From Tribonema minus (lineage: Eukaryota; Sar; Xanthophyceae; Tribonematales; Tribonemataceae): a stretch of DNA of 64,000 nt. The stretch spans positions 62,001 to 126,000 of the forward strand of contig JAFCMP010000103.1 in NCBI GenBank assembly GCA_017506865.1, given 5' to 3'. The translations under genes were made by a program, and so were the position numbers. Below the pieces are notes generated by a model that had not been told where the DNA came from, ran no database searches, and saw nothing but the letters and a program-made list of their open reading frames with translations. Every line of letters begins with the position of its first letter. The stretch's first letter is position 1. Positions 23,950-34,375 of the stretch are shown here, one piece after another.

Positions 23950-26900
23950 AGGAGGCGGCGGTACGCTCTGACATTCAACAGTCAAAGGTCGGCATGCTGC
24001 AATGAACCGCATGCATGTAGATGTATGTATGAGTGACAGTATGAACTTGAGCGGTGCTTTGCGCGTCCGCACAGGTGCGCGTGTGCGCCGCCGTGACGCT
24101 AGCGCTTGGCGCGACCACGCTTTGACAGAAAAGGATACTCGGGGCATCGCTCTCTGGGAAGTGTGACACCCCAAAGCGCCTTCTGTATACACTCAGGCCG
24201 CATTCATACAGGTTGATTGTCGTGTGAGGTGATGCCCAGAAAGGGTGCCACTAGGACAAAGGTCAACGCGCGGGTGGCGCGTCTGGCACCACAGCGCTAT
24301 GTGACGTGCCTCGTTGAAGTTTGCTGTCAACGTCCGCGCAACTTCAAAACAATGTACTGTGACACAACGTGAAGCAAGATCTTCGGAGGTAGCAGAGCGA
24401 GACTTGATGCTGAGACTTGGTAGAAGACTGTTGAACTCAAAACGGTTGCGGAACCTCTGTTGCTTTCTTGCGTCATTTCGCACAATGGGGCAGTGTGATC
24501 CAGCCCTCTCCTCATCCGCCCAAACCGTCACTCTCACTTCAAGTTGGTGGCGCCTTGACATGACCAATGTCAGCTGGCACGTGGTGCTGCGTCTCGCACG
24601 CCCGTGAAGTGTCTGAAAATCGCGTGCAATGGCCCCTGTAGATGCACAACTTCAGGTGCAACTCATCACACACGGTGCCTGGTTGCGAGACGTGCACAGA
24701 GGCGCGCCAGGAATGGCCACGGGGAGCACTCCCAATCCACGGATCCTTCCAGTGGAACGCCATTATTAATATTCAGCATGACAGCGTCTGATGCGGTTGT
24801 GCTAGCGTAATTTGCAGATGCGTAGGCTTCCATCAGCAGTCCCCTATGAGTGCGCAGCAGCGCGGCACCATCTGACGCAAGGGCACAACGTGCGGACCTC
24901 TCTAGCTGTTATGGCGACTGCGCAAGCTTGGCACTGGAGCGATTGCGCAGTCCAGTTCTTGACCAACATTGTTCAGAGTGCTGCTAGCCTTAATCTGGTG
25001 TAGAGATGTGTGCGAAGACGCCATGCTGTTGGTTTCAACTTGTTTCCAGCCGGAAACAGTTTTTGTGGTTCTTATTAGATGCTACTGTAGTAGGTTTGAC
25101 TGCACGGGCAAACATTTACTACATGACCTTTTGCTGCTTCATGATGAGCACCACCAAGAGTGAATCGATCCATATTTGTTGGCGAAGCGGCAGCGGTGTA
25201 CTTGCGCCTGGCGCAGCGCCATCATTGGTGTTTAGCTACCGGTGGCAGTTCAACTAGCCTAGCCGGTCGGCGTGCTTACGTCTCCGGCAGCGCCGACGGA
25301 GCTGCCCTACAGTCATTGGCAGCAGATACCTCAACACTAAATCGCAGTCACGGAGTGCTGCAGTCGCATGATGACTGCAGGCACGGGCTCGCAAGCCCGC
25401 TCCTCAACTTCATCTTCAACTGATGATAGTGCCCGCATGGTGACTTCCCGCGCCTACCAACAGAGCTGCCACAAAGCCGCTGCCAGCAGAACACTCACCC
25501 CTAGAAAGCGTAACTGCTGGTCGTGCCTGTGCCCATGAGCTCACATATTTGTATGTTGACCCTGCGCTTGCCGTTGCGCTGCCGCCACCCCCTCGCCCGC
25601 CAGCGCAAAAAGAGGCTTGCGGCAGCAGTGCGTGACTTTGCCTTCTGATCATGCCAGAAAGCTACAGGTTGAGTTATACCCGAATCTGCTCTCATCACTT
25701 CTTAGCCAGCGCAAGAATAGGCTGGCAGCAGCAGTGCGTGGCTTCGCCCTCTGATCATGCCAGAAAGCTACAAATTGAGTGATCTGTCATTATTATTTAT
25801 TGAGTTTCGTTCTACAGAAAGCTTCATGTACCTTGCCGGCGTGCACCCAGAAGCTCCCCGTACCCTTGCTCGGTGTACCACCACCAGCTTCATCTCTGCC
25901 TGTCAGCGCCATGCCTAGCTTGGGAACGGCCAATAGGGACCTACGTGCGCTCCCGTCATCGCCATCTCCCGCTCCAGCAACAGCGCCAAGCTCGGCTGCC
26001 TGTATGGCAGCGACTTCCCCGCCAAGCGTCCTATCTTGGACCGGCAGCGAGACTGCTCGTGCACCACAACAGCAAATCCTGCAAGAGGGGTAGCAGTTGA
26101 GGTCTGTCGGTCGCGCTGGCAGCTTCAGTGCATCAATTATCATGCTCAGCAGTGCAATTCACATCATCTGGCATGGAAGAGACAGTAGAGGTGACAGCAA
26201 TCTTCAAAATGTCGATGTTGACGTTAGGGGCGAAGATGACGCGACATGATGTCAGCTCAGGGTATAAACGCTAAAGGGACCGCCAGCTGAAAGCAGGCGA
26301 TGCCAGGACGCTGCTCGATGAAGGCGCGGGAGCCGCGCCGCCGCTGTATACGATTTAACCAGCATAGCATCCAAAACATCAACTTCGCCTTGATGCTTCA
26401 CCCAATGAACTCACCAGAAGATAGCAGCAAACGCCCAGCGCCCACAGCGTGCCATTATTGGCCACAGCAGTTCCAGGAATCGTGAGCGGTGTCAGTGAGT
26501 GTGAATGCTGCAGAGACTGCCGAAATTTCTCAAACTTACAAACTTCATGGCAGATTGACTCACTCTCTCGCGAACCAGGCCACATGATAGCGAGTCAGGC
26601 GCCACGCTGAAAACTACGCAATGCTAAGCATTGAATGCTTTTTGACAAACACCAGAACGCACCATGGCTGACAAAAGCAGCACTGGGAACTGATTTTGAT
26701 ACCCGTGCAACCCTGCATTCATCTGCAGAGGTTGTTGCTGCTGGTAAATGCAGACGCGCAATGACACTGAGGTCAGCACAGTCATGTCGGGCTGAAGTTT
26801 TGCAGTGACACATCCTTCAAAAGAACGCGGTCAAGTGTATAGTACATCCAAGGGGTGTATGGCGTGCGGCGATGCGCCTTTAAAATGTGTGACCAAATGA

Positions 26901-27915
26901 GATTCGAGAAGGCATGTACCCCATGAATGCCGCATGCACGTCAAACAATTTACCAAGGAAATATCAACTTGAATCTCTGAGCAACAACCTGCAGCCACAA
27001 GGCGAGCCGAGCCATTTCACCAGCTGTTGCTGAAGGCAAAGACGCTGTGCCACTTTTGTCATTACAAGGGCAAGAAAAGAACTCTATGAGGCCGCTGAGG
27101 CTGATCAATCCAGTACTGCGAGTGCAACAATAGTCTGATAGTGACCATGCTTCTGCCTCCCCCAAATGCGCTGCACATGTTTACTACCCTTCAGCTCAGC
27201 AACGGCGACAGCCAGCCTACGCCATTGCTCGCAGAAGCTGCCGCCTGCGCCCTCCCCTGCTGCCGCGTTAAGCTGAGCACTGCTGACCAGCCAGCCATCG
27301 CTTGCGGCACCCGCCGCTTGCCACCGGCATTGACCTTGTGCCGCCGCCCGGAGCAGCCCCTCCCCATCGTCAGCAGCAGAGTGCTACGATGAGGCGCTAT
27401 GGCCTGCGTACGCTGCCGCCACTGACCGCTGTTGACATTCCAGCTGCCCCGGTGACGCTCCAAATGCGCAGCCTCCGCCCTCAACGCGCGAGCGCGGCTG
27501 GGCGGCGGCCATACACGAACCTCACATTTGCAAATTTGCTTACGCAGAGAGCGCTGCGACCAAGGCGCCATCGCACGCGCGCGCGAGCTGACGCCGCTGG
27601 TGACAGTAACAGCCGTGCGCTGGTCATTCCGCAGCTTCAAGCAGAGGCGGCGCTGCGACAAACCGCTACTGCTTGCGCCAACTGCTGCTCAGGCAGGCAG
27701 GTGCTGCTGCACGCACGGTGTGGCCGTCCCCCGGGGGCGGCGCGACCCAATGCTGAGCGCTGTGCAACAATGGTGCTACGCATCGCTTGCAGAAGGTGCC
27801 GCTGCTGACGGCGACGGCGCCACGGCCGCCAGCCTCCGTCATCATCACACAAATGCGGCTGGCCATCGACGAGCCTTGCGCAGAGCGCTGCCACAACAGC
27901 GCTGCCACGAAAGCG
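23950..27915. other. Region with no gene assigned
   Basis: It must hold the missing 5' exon(s) of the sulfotransferase-like gene if they lie within a few kb, but I could not identify them. The minus frame at 26143-25793 (116 codons) has no family features. A tandem duplication of about 107 bp is present at 25602-25785 (ctgatcatgccagaaagcta twice). Sequence like the 3' end of the PhzF gene is copied at about 27785-27825. Confidence 0.5.
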
Positions 27916-30900
27916 TCATTGCTTGCGGAAGCTGCCGCTGCTGACGGTGACGGCGCGGCCGCCCAGCACGACGCGGCCCTCGCCGCGTCTGAGCGTCATG
28001 CGCACCGTGCCGCCGCGCTTGGATGCCTGGTACCCGGTGAGCTCGTCCCTGCGGGTGCGCACGCAGTGCGCAGCGGTCGTGCGGTGATCAGAGGTCGGAA
28101 TAAGGAGGAACGGGGTTGCTGCACTTTGATGTCTGCCGCCTTGCCAGCTGGGATCCCGGAATGAGCTCGCAAGGAGTCTAGTGGCGCACGCAAACAGGCC
28201 GCGCCATATGATGCGCGGTATGTGCTTGCAATATTTATATACGGTCGAAGTTTGCTGTCGCCGCCACGCGCAGACAGCAAGAGTAAGCAACGGAGGCAAT
28301 TGGAGGCCGAGCGCACTTCCTGCACACTGCCAACCACTTCACGTACTTGCACCCTGCGGCTCACCAGTTTAGTGGCTTGCCGAGCCCCTTGTCTATTGAT
28401 GGCCGGCATGTAACTTCAAGTTGGCGCTTGACCTTGACCAAACGACGCAACAACGAAGGCATCTTGAGGCTGCCTACGCCCGCACTGCCAACTTGACCGC
28501 ATACGGCACACATTGCGATGCTTCACAGTCGCGCTCTCCGCGAGCTATCCAGACTGAGATACTCTACTACCGCAATCGCCGCGCACCTGCCGAGCTTGTC
28601 CGCCCAACACTGCGCCAACCAGCAGTGCGCGCTGCATGCACGCTGCCAAGTACCGCTTCTGAAGCCCTTTCACACACCCCTGCGCCGGATCGCATCCGCC
28701 GACCACTGTACTTCAAGTACTTGCACGCCCTGCAGCGCATCGTGTATGCTCTGCGCACCTGCCGAGCTGGTGCTTCACGGCGACGCAACGAAGGCATCCA
28801 GAGGCTGACTGCGCCCCCACTGCTGGCCCGATCAGACACGGCATAATGATACACTGCGCACAATTCACAAATCTTCTCATCGCACCTGCCGAGCTTGTCC
28901 GCCCAGTACCGCGCCAGGCAGCAGTGCGCGCTGCCCGTAACGGGGTCCTCCGGTATCCCGAAGCGCGGGAAGAAGCACCGGCTCGTGAAGTCCACGCCCC
29001 CCCCCTCCCCCTCCCCCTCCCCTCCCCCTCCCCCTCCCCCTCCCCCTCCCCCTCCCCCTCCCCCTCCCCCTCCCCCTTCCCCCCCGCGCACGTCACCAGC
29101 ACCCCCCTGTGCTCCAGCGGCAGCGCCGCGAGCGTGCCAAAGTCCGGCGCCAGCCGCTGCGCGAACGCCGCCGGCGGCACCTCCAGCAGCAGGTCCAGGC
29201 GGTTGCGGCCAAAGTACAGCAGGTCGGCGGGCGCGAGGCCGAGCGCCGCCGCCGCCGCCGCCGCTGCCGCGGCATCGGCGATCGGGCGCGGCGGCTCCTC
29301 CGGAAAGTCTAGGGTGATGAGGCCGCTGCCGCCGCTGCTGCTGCCGTTGCTGCCACTGCCGCCATCTCCGCCGCTGCCGCCGCCGCCGCTGTCGCCGCCG
29401 CTGCTGTCGCTGCCGCTGCCGCCGTGGCGACAGGTCAGTATGCCGCTGAGCGTTGAGAAGCGGATCGGCGCTGCCGCTGGCGCGCGCTGCGTGTCCCAAA
29501 GCGCGTGCGCCGCCGCGAGCGTTGCGTGGCCACAAAGGTCGACTTCCGCAGCAGGCGTGAACCAGCGCAGGCGGAAGAGGGGGCCGAGGGTTGCCTCATC
29601 TGCAGCAAGGGGCGGGGGGGGGGGGGGGGGGGGCACTGGGGTGAAAGGGGGGTTCGCTTGGAGGTACAGCGAGGTTCTGCGATGATACTGAGCATGTGAG
29701 CACAGAGGTCTAAATGGCGGGCATGACCCGGTGCAGGCAGCGGAGGCGGAGAAGCGGTGTGTGTGATCAGGCAGTGGGTGCTTTGGTGGGCTCAATATTG
29801 CCGCCGAGGTCTTGCTGAGTGATGCGCGCGATCAGAGCAGCGGTAAACAATGACCGGCGCACTGGCGCACATGAGTGGGGTTGAAAGGGGTTCATGTCAA
29901 ACCCTTGCCACGTAAGCCCGCAAGTGTACAAGCGCGCATGTGTGCGTGTGCGAGTGCTGTGTGAGAGACCTGACCCCTCTCTCTGAGCGCTGCCACCAGC
30001 AACCGCTCTTCACGTGCTGGAGTCCCAGCTCACTCACCTACCTACCTACCCCCAACATCCTTCCCCTCTGTGCGCTGCACCTAGTCACCTGCCTACCCTC
30101 AAATGCCAATACTTCAAGTTCATAAACTTCAGCTTGTGGCGCGGTGCTCACCGTCGCCGTCTTCGGGCACCACGCGCTCCACGAACGCTGTCTCCGATTG
30201 GTTGAGCTCCATAGCCACGGACTGCGAGCGCGCACAAGGGCAAACCGCGCACACGACACGGAGCGGATGTGAGCGCGGCGCAGCTCACGATGGCGGTTTC
30301 AAATATGTACAGGGTTAGGGGTAGGTTAGGGTTAGGTGAGAGTTGGGGTGAGGGGCCCGCTTCATGCTGCGGAGGCTCCAGAACGGATGCTGACGCGGCA
30401 GGAGCCGTCTTCATGCTGAGCTGTCGAGTGCAATGCGCGTGTCGAGCAAGCGCGCGGCGAACTGCGCACACGAGAAAGAGCGCGGACGTGAGCGAGCGCA
30501 GCGCGCGCGCCGCGATGGAAGTTACAAGCAGGTACGGCATGCGCAGGGCTTTTCCAGGTGCGCACTTCAGCTTGCGCAGAGGTTCGACTGGTGGCGCCGA
30601 AGCAGCGGGGGGCGCCTTCATGCCCAGATGCAACTTCAAGGCATGTACTTCTTGTGAAGTACTATCCGAACCGCGGCGGCCACCGGGGCCAGGCTCGGGC
30701 GCGTGACACAAACAGGAAGGAACATGCGACTAGGACTACTTGAATGACACCTGCGTGTCCGCACCGCTGCAGGCACCAGGGCCAGGGAAGTTGAAGTGCT
30801 AGTGTTGAAGATCAACGCGCGCGCCGGGCGCGTGCCTGGGCGAGGACACGAGGCCCGCGCATCGCGCTCCACAAGTACAACAGCTTCAATCCCACCACTT

Positions 30901-33900
30901 CAGACACGCCGCACCTGCATCCACGCGGCGTCGCCGCCGGCGTGCGTGAAGAACACGGCGGCGGCGTTCCCTGCGCACGCGCGCGCCGCGAACGCGTCCA
31001 CGAGCGCCCACGGCAGCGCGCGCGGCGCGACAGCGCTCAGCTCGAGCGCCATCTCCACCCACGCGTCGGCTCCGTGCGCGACAGCGCTCAGCCCTCGCGG
31101 CGCGAAGCCGCAGCGCGCGTACAGCCCGAGGTTGTGCGGCTTGGCGATGAGCAGCGCGCGCGCGACGCGCGGCCGCAGCGCCGCAGCCGCGCGCAGGTAC
31201 GCGTGCAGCGCCGCGGTGGCGACGCCGCCGCGGCGGCGCGGCGCGGCGACGGCGACGCTGCGGCGGGGGGAGCGGGTGGGGGGTTGGGGGGGGGGGGGGG
31301 CAAGCGTGGCACATGTCATGAGTATTTTGACGTATTACTTCAACTGTCACTGTCATGTGAACAGGGTCACGGCATGGCGCGGTGAGCAGTGATGGGGATA
31401 CGTCGCAGGTGTAGGTATGGAGTGCAGGAGCTGCCGCCGCCGTGACGCGCAGGTACACGCGCAGCGCCGCGGTGGCAATGCCACCGCAACGCCACCGCGG
31501 CGGCGCGGCGCGGCGCGGCGACGGCGACGCTGCGGCGCAGGGGCGGCGGCGGCGCGGTGCGTCCATACGATATCATCAGCAACTGTTGGAGCATATGGCA
31601 GTTACGTGCTCGTTGTCGTTGGCAGGTGTGACGGTTACGGCAGTTACACTTGCCGGCGGACGGACTGCAACACGTGCACTTCTAGCAGCACGCGACTGGC
31701 GCTGGTGTTGTGTTGGTCACCCGTGTTCTCATCAACAGGGTGGTGGCAAGGCACGGTGAGCAGTATTGGGCTGGGATGCATCGTCTAGCGTGCGTGTGTA
31801 TTGAGCGCAGGGCGCGCGCGGCAGGGGCAATGCTGCGGTGCGGCGCAGCTCGGCGCGACGTGCAATGCGCGCGGAGCAAATGGGGGTGTTGGCGAGGCAC
31901 GGTGGGCGAGTGCCATGCGCAGCTGCACTTGCGTGGAGGGCGGAGCGCTGCCGAGCGAGCAGCTAGGGTTGGGGTAAGGGTTAGGCGCCGACGTGACGGG
32001 CGCCCCCGCTGCAGACCATCATGTGCGCTGACCGCATGCAATGCGTGAGAGTGCTGCCAGGGCATGGAGATGGGCGCGCGGCGACGGCTGCGCAGATTTC
32101 ACACAACCTCCTAACCTTAACTTCAACCCCTATCCTCTATTCCTAACCCCGCTGGTGGAGTCCGCATAGTCGTCTTTGCGACGACTGAGGAGCAACCCCC
32201 GTCATCCATGCGAGGAGGGCCTGCTGGGACCTATGGCGAGGTCGACGCAAGCCATACGTGCAGATGTACATTACAGTATACTGACCACGGTTATGGGTTG
32301 AAGGCATTTGCGGCTCACCACACCTTGTCACCTAAAGCTGTACGATCATTTGATTCATTTCCATACTGCATGGGTATACTCTACACTACATCAGGAAACC
32401 ATAGGTAATGTATGCGCGCAGACTTGGGATGAGATATGCGTTGACGTATATGTATATGTGCCTATCAAAATCCTTCAATTATATCAAGAACCAGGTTCTT
32501 TGTGAGTTCAAACCTGTGTATGCAGAGCGTGGTCCCCGCAGGGTCGTGCTTGTGCATGGTGTCGTGCGTGAGCGTGTCGCCGTGGCAGACAACATACTTG
32601 AAACCGAGGACTATCCTAGTGCATGGTGTCGTGCGTGAGCGTGTCGCCGTGGCAGACAACATACTTGAAACCGAGGACTATCCTAGCTGATGTGTGCGCG
32701 CAGAGTTGGGACAAAATATGCGGCGACGTACATGTACATCAAAATCCTTATATATAGTATATAGTATGAATTAGGTTTATATGGGTTCAAACCTGTGTAT
32801 GCAGAGTGTGGTCCCTGCAGGGTCGTGCTTGTGCATCGTGTCGTGCGTAAGCGTGTCGCCGTTGCAGAGCGTGCCGCACACGAGCGCCACAATTGCCCCG
32901 CTCGCAATGTCAAAGGCCGCCCAGAAGTAGTCGCCCTGGCAAAGTAAAGGGCATGGCGACGTTGCTCGTGTCAGCATCTAAATGAGGTCTGAGGTCTTCG
33001 GCCGACGCTCACTACACAATGCAGAAGCGCTGTGTGCAAATGACAGCAGCTGTCATCGAGCACCGCCGGTCCTTGAGGGGTAGGTTTACAGTAAGGGTTA
33101 TTCTGCGACTGGTGTCATTTGCTATTGTCCGCATGCAGGTGCTGCGCTGCAGCACGCAGTGGCAGAAGCAGGGACACCAGCTATGCGCGGGCCCGGCCAC
33201 TTCCTGGCAACCAGCCTGTGCTTCCTCAGCTGCAATCCGCCAAGAACATATAATGCCCTACCGCAACTGCACATGCAGCCCACCCGATTGGAGGACCCTC
33301 TGCACGCGTGACATGAGGGTGGCATCTGAGTCTGCAATCTGCAACGCAGAGAAAGGTGGCTGCATGTAGAGCAAACGTTTATGCCACCTCGGAAGATTGA
33401 CGCCGACGCACACCATGACAGCGTGTTTGCAATGTTCCAAACGGGCTTTCGTGAGGCACGGCATCGCGTCCCTTCGGGGCTTTCCATCGGCACTGCTCGA
33501 TGAGCACAGCTGCTGGTGCCCTGTGCCTGCACGGTTCACAACGCCCACATCTGTGATGCGTGCGCGGCATGCGGCGGATGGGTGTGCCTGACAGCTGCAA
33601 ACCTGCCAATAATGCGACGACATAGCGGCCCTGGCACACCCCTATAATCGAGTGCAACTCTGGGTTCAATTCAAGCGCCCATAGGCTGACGTCTTTCTGT
33701 GCTCTTCTGCAAAGACTTCATGAAAGCTGCAGACAGATACCCCAGGGAGTAGAGGCAGACAAATACACAGTCCACGCGTCACCTGGCTAATTCGCCATTG
33801 CCTGATTGTGGGTGCTGAACTCTATTATTGAAAATGCATTTCTCGTGGTGTCACCCAGTCCTTGGAGCTCAAGACGCAATGCTCTTGGTTGAGGGTACTG

Positions 33901-34203
33901 CATTGAGAAAACAAGCAGATGATTTCAGTTTTTGAGGCGCTTCGTACCCAATTGCAGGCAAACATGATCTCTTTTTCAGGCTCAGGATCAGTTATCTGGT
34001 TGCCTCACCGCTTCTCTCTGCCTGAATGTGAAGCCCTCATGGCTGGCAGCCTCATCCGCGGGATAACTCGCCACCTCCAGAGCATGAGCCTCGTCCACCT
34101 CGCTAGCTTTCAGGGGACGAAACAGGATCTTGTGCTGGCACTTGAGCACCGCCAGCAGCTCCGCTCCCACTGCCTCCTCCTCGATGCTCCTGCCAGCTGA
34201 CAT
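27916..34203 (-). CDS. AANAT-like N-acetyltransferase fused to a PhzF-family isomerase
   Basis: Six exons join in phase: 34203-34009, 32935-32793, 31257-30915, 30221-30152, 29599-28886, 28048-27916 (about 532 codons). The N-terminal GNAT domain resembles arylalkylamine N-acetyltransferase: ALEVASYPADEAASHEG, TLTHDTMHKHDPAGTT, and LCIHSVAVAAPRRRGGVA with the acetyl-CoA loop R-R-R-G-G-V-A, then KPHNLGLYARCGF. At about residue 195 the PhzF fold begins without a linker: PWALVDAFAARACAGNAAAV, AWMQSVAMELNQSETAFV (with the Glu that is catalytic in PhzF), FTPAAEVDLCGHATLAAAH, FPRFGIPEDPVTGSAH and a final ELTGYQASKRGGTVRM. Amine or amino-acid acetylation coupled to isomerisation is inferred; the substrate is unknown. 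The frame slips by one base inside a (GAGGGG)n tract in exon 5 (29085-28997). Confidence 0.88.
28577..28948. repeat. Duplicated donor of PhzF exon 5
   Basis: On the minus strand the exon edge CCLARYWADKLGR/GTGCGA (28948-28880) is copied at 28640-28577 as CWLAQCWADKLGR/GTGCGC. A shorter remnant lies at 28770-28745. The phase of the copied donor matches the original. Confidence 0.85.
28997..29087. repeat. (CCCCCT)n microsatellite inside PhzF exon 5
   Basis: About 14 units encode Gly-Glu repeats on the minus strand. One unit near 29019-29024 is 5 bp rather than 6, which accounts exactly for the one-base frame change between the upstream PhzF half and VDFTSRCFFPRFGIPED downstream. Confidence 0.9.
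29614..29633. repeat. Poly-G tract upstream of the exon 5 acceptor
   Basis: On the minus strand it is a poly-C tract just before the AG at 29600, where it may act as the pyrimidine tract. Confidence 0.8.
30300..30340. repeat. Interstitial TTAGGG repeat in an AANAT-PhzF intron
   Basis: Contains gggttaggggtaggttagggttagg, a degenerate telomere-type array within the intron between exons 3 and 4. Confidence 0.8.
31190..31550. repeat. Duplicated acceptor of AANAT exon 3
   Basis: The minus exon edge encoding SVAVAAPRRRGGVATAALHA (31257-31190) is copied upstream at 31540-31445 (cgccgcagcgtcgccgtcgc, then accgcggcgctgcgcgtgta). The copy keeps the CCGCAG/CG acceptor, but its reading frame is disturbed by an expanded GCC run. 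Confidence 0.85.
32283..32370 (+). repeat. Dispersed repeat D, copy 2
   Basis: accacggttatgggttgaag, then ccttgtcacctaaagctgta and cgatcatttgattcat. Diverged from copies 1 and 3. It lies in an AANAT-PhzF intron. Confidence 0.7.
32510..32870. repeat. Three copies of the AANAT exon 2 donor region
   Basis: The exon text ggtcgtgcttgtgcat followed by gtcgtgcgt and agcgtgtcgccg (plus strand) occurs at 32820-32865 (exon), 32540-32583 and about 32620-32652. The two intronic copies share an exact unit of about 66 bp (gcagacaacatacttgaaac). Confidence 0.85.
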
Positions 34204-34375
34204 GATGATGCCAGAGCGCAGCAAGAGTTGCAACCACAACAATGGTGGCAAGGACCTACGTACTAAGTAGTTTACTGTCTGTCTGTCACCTTCTCCAGGC
34301 CTGCATTGATGTTGAAGTTCATTTTTGGCATGGAATCTTTTCATCGTAGTGGTCGAGGCTCGAGCAGCTGACAGG
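34204..34375. promoter_or_regulatory. Compact divergent promoter
   Basis: Only 172 bp separate the ATG of the AANAT-PhzF gene (34203, minus) from the ATG of the basic coiled-coil gene (34376, plus), so both 5' UTRs and core promoters must fit here or overlap. A palindrome-like tacgtactaagtag and a gttgaagttcat motif are present. No TATA box was identified. Confidence 0.55.

Noticed and set aside
25793..26143. 116-codon minus frame
   Set aside because: No recognisable domain, no supporting splice sites and a tandem duplication next to it; not listed as a gene.
28567..29795. Two overlapping long minus frames taken as two proteins
   Set aside because: They are the two halves of one PhzF domain in different frames, separated by the microsatellite slip.
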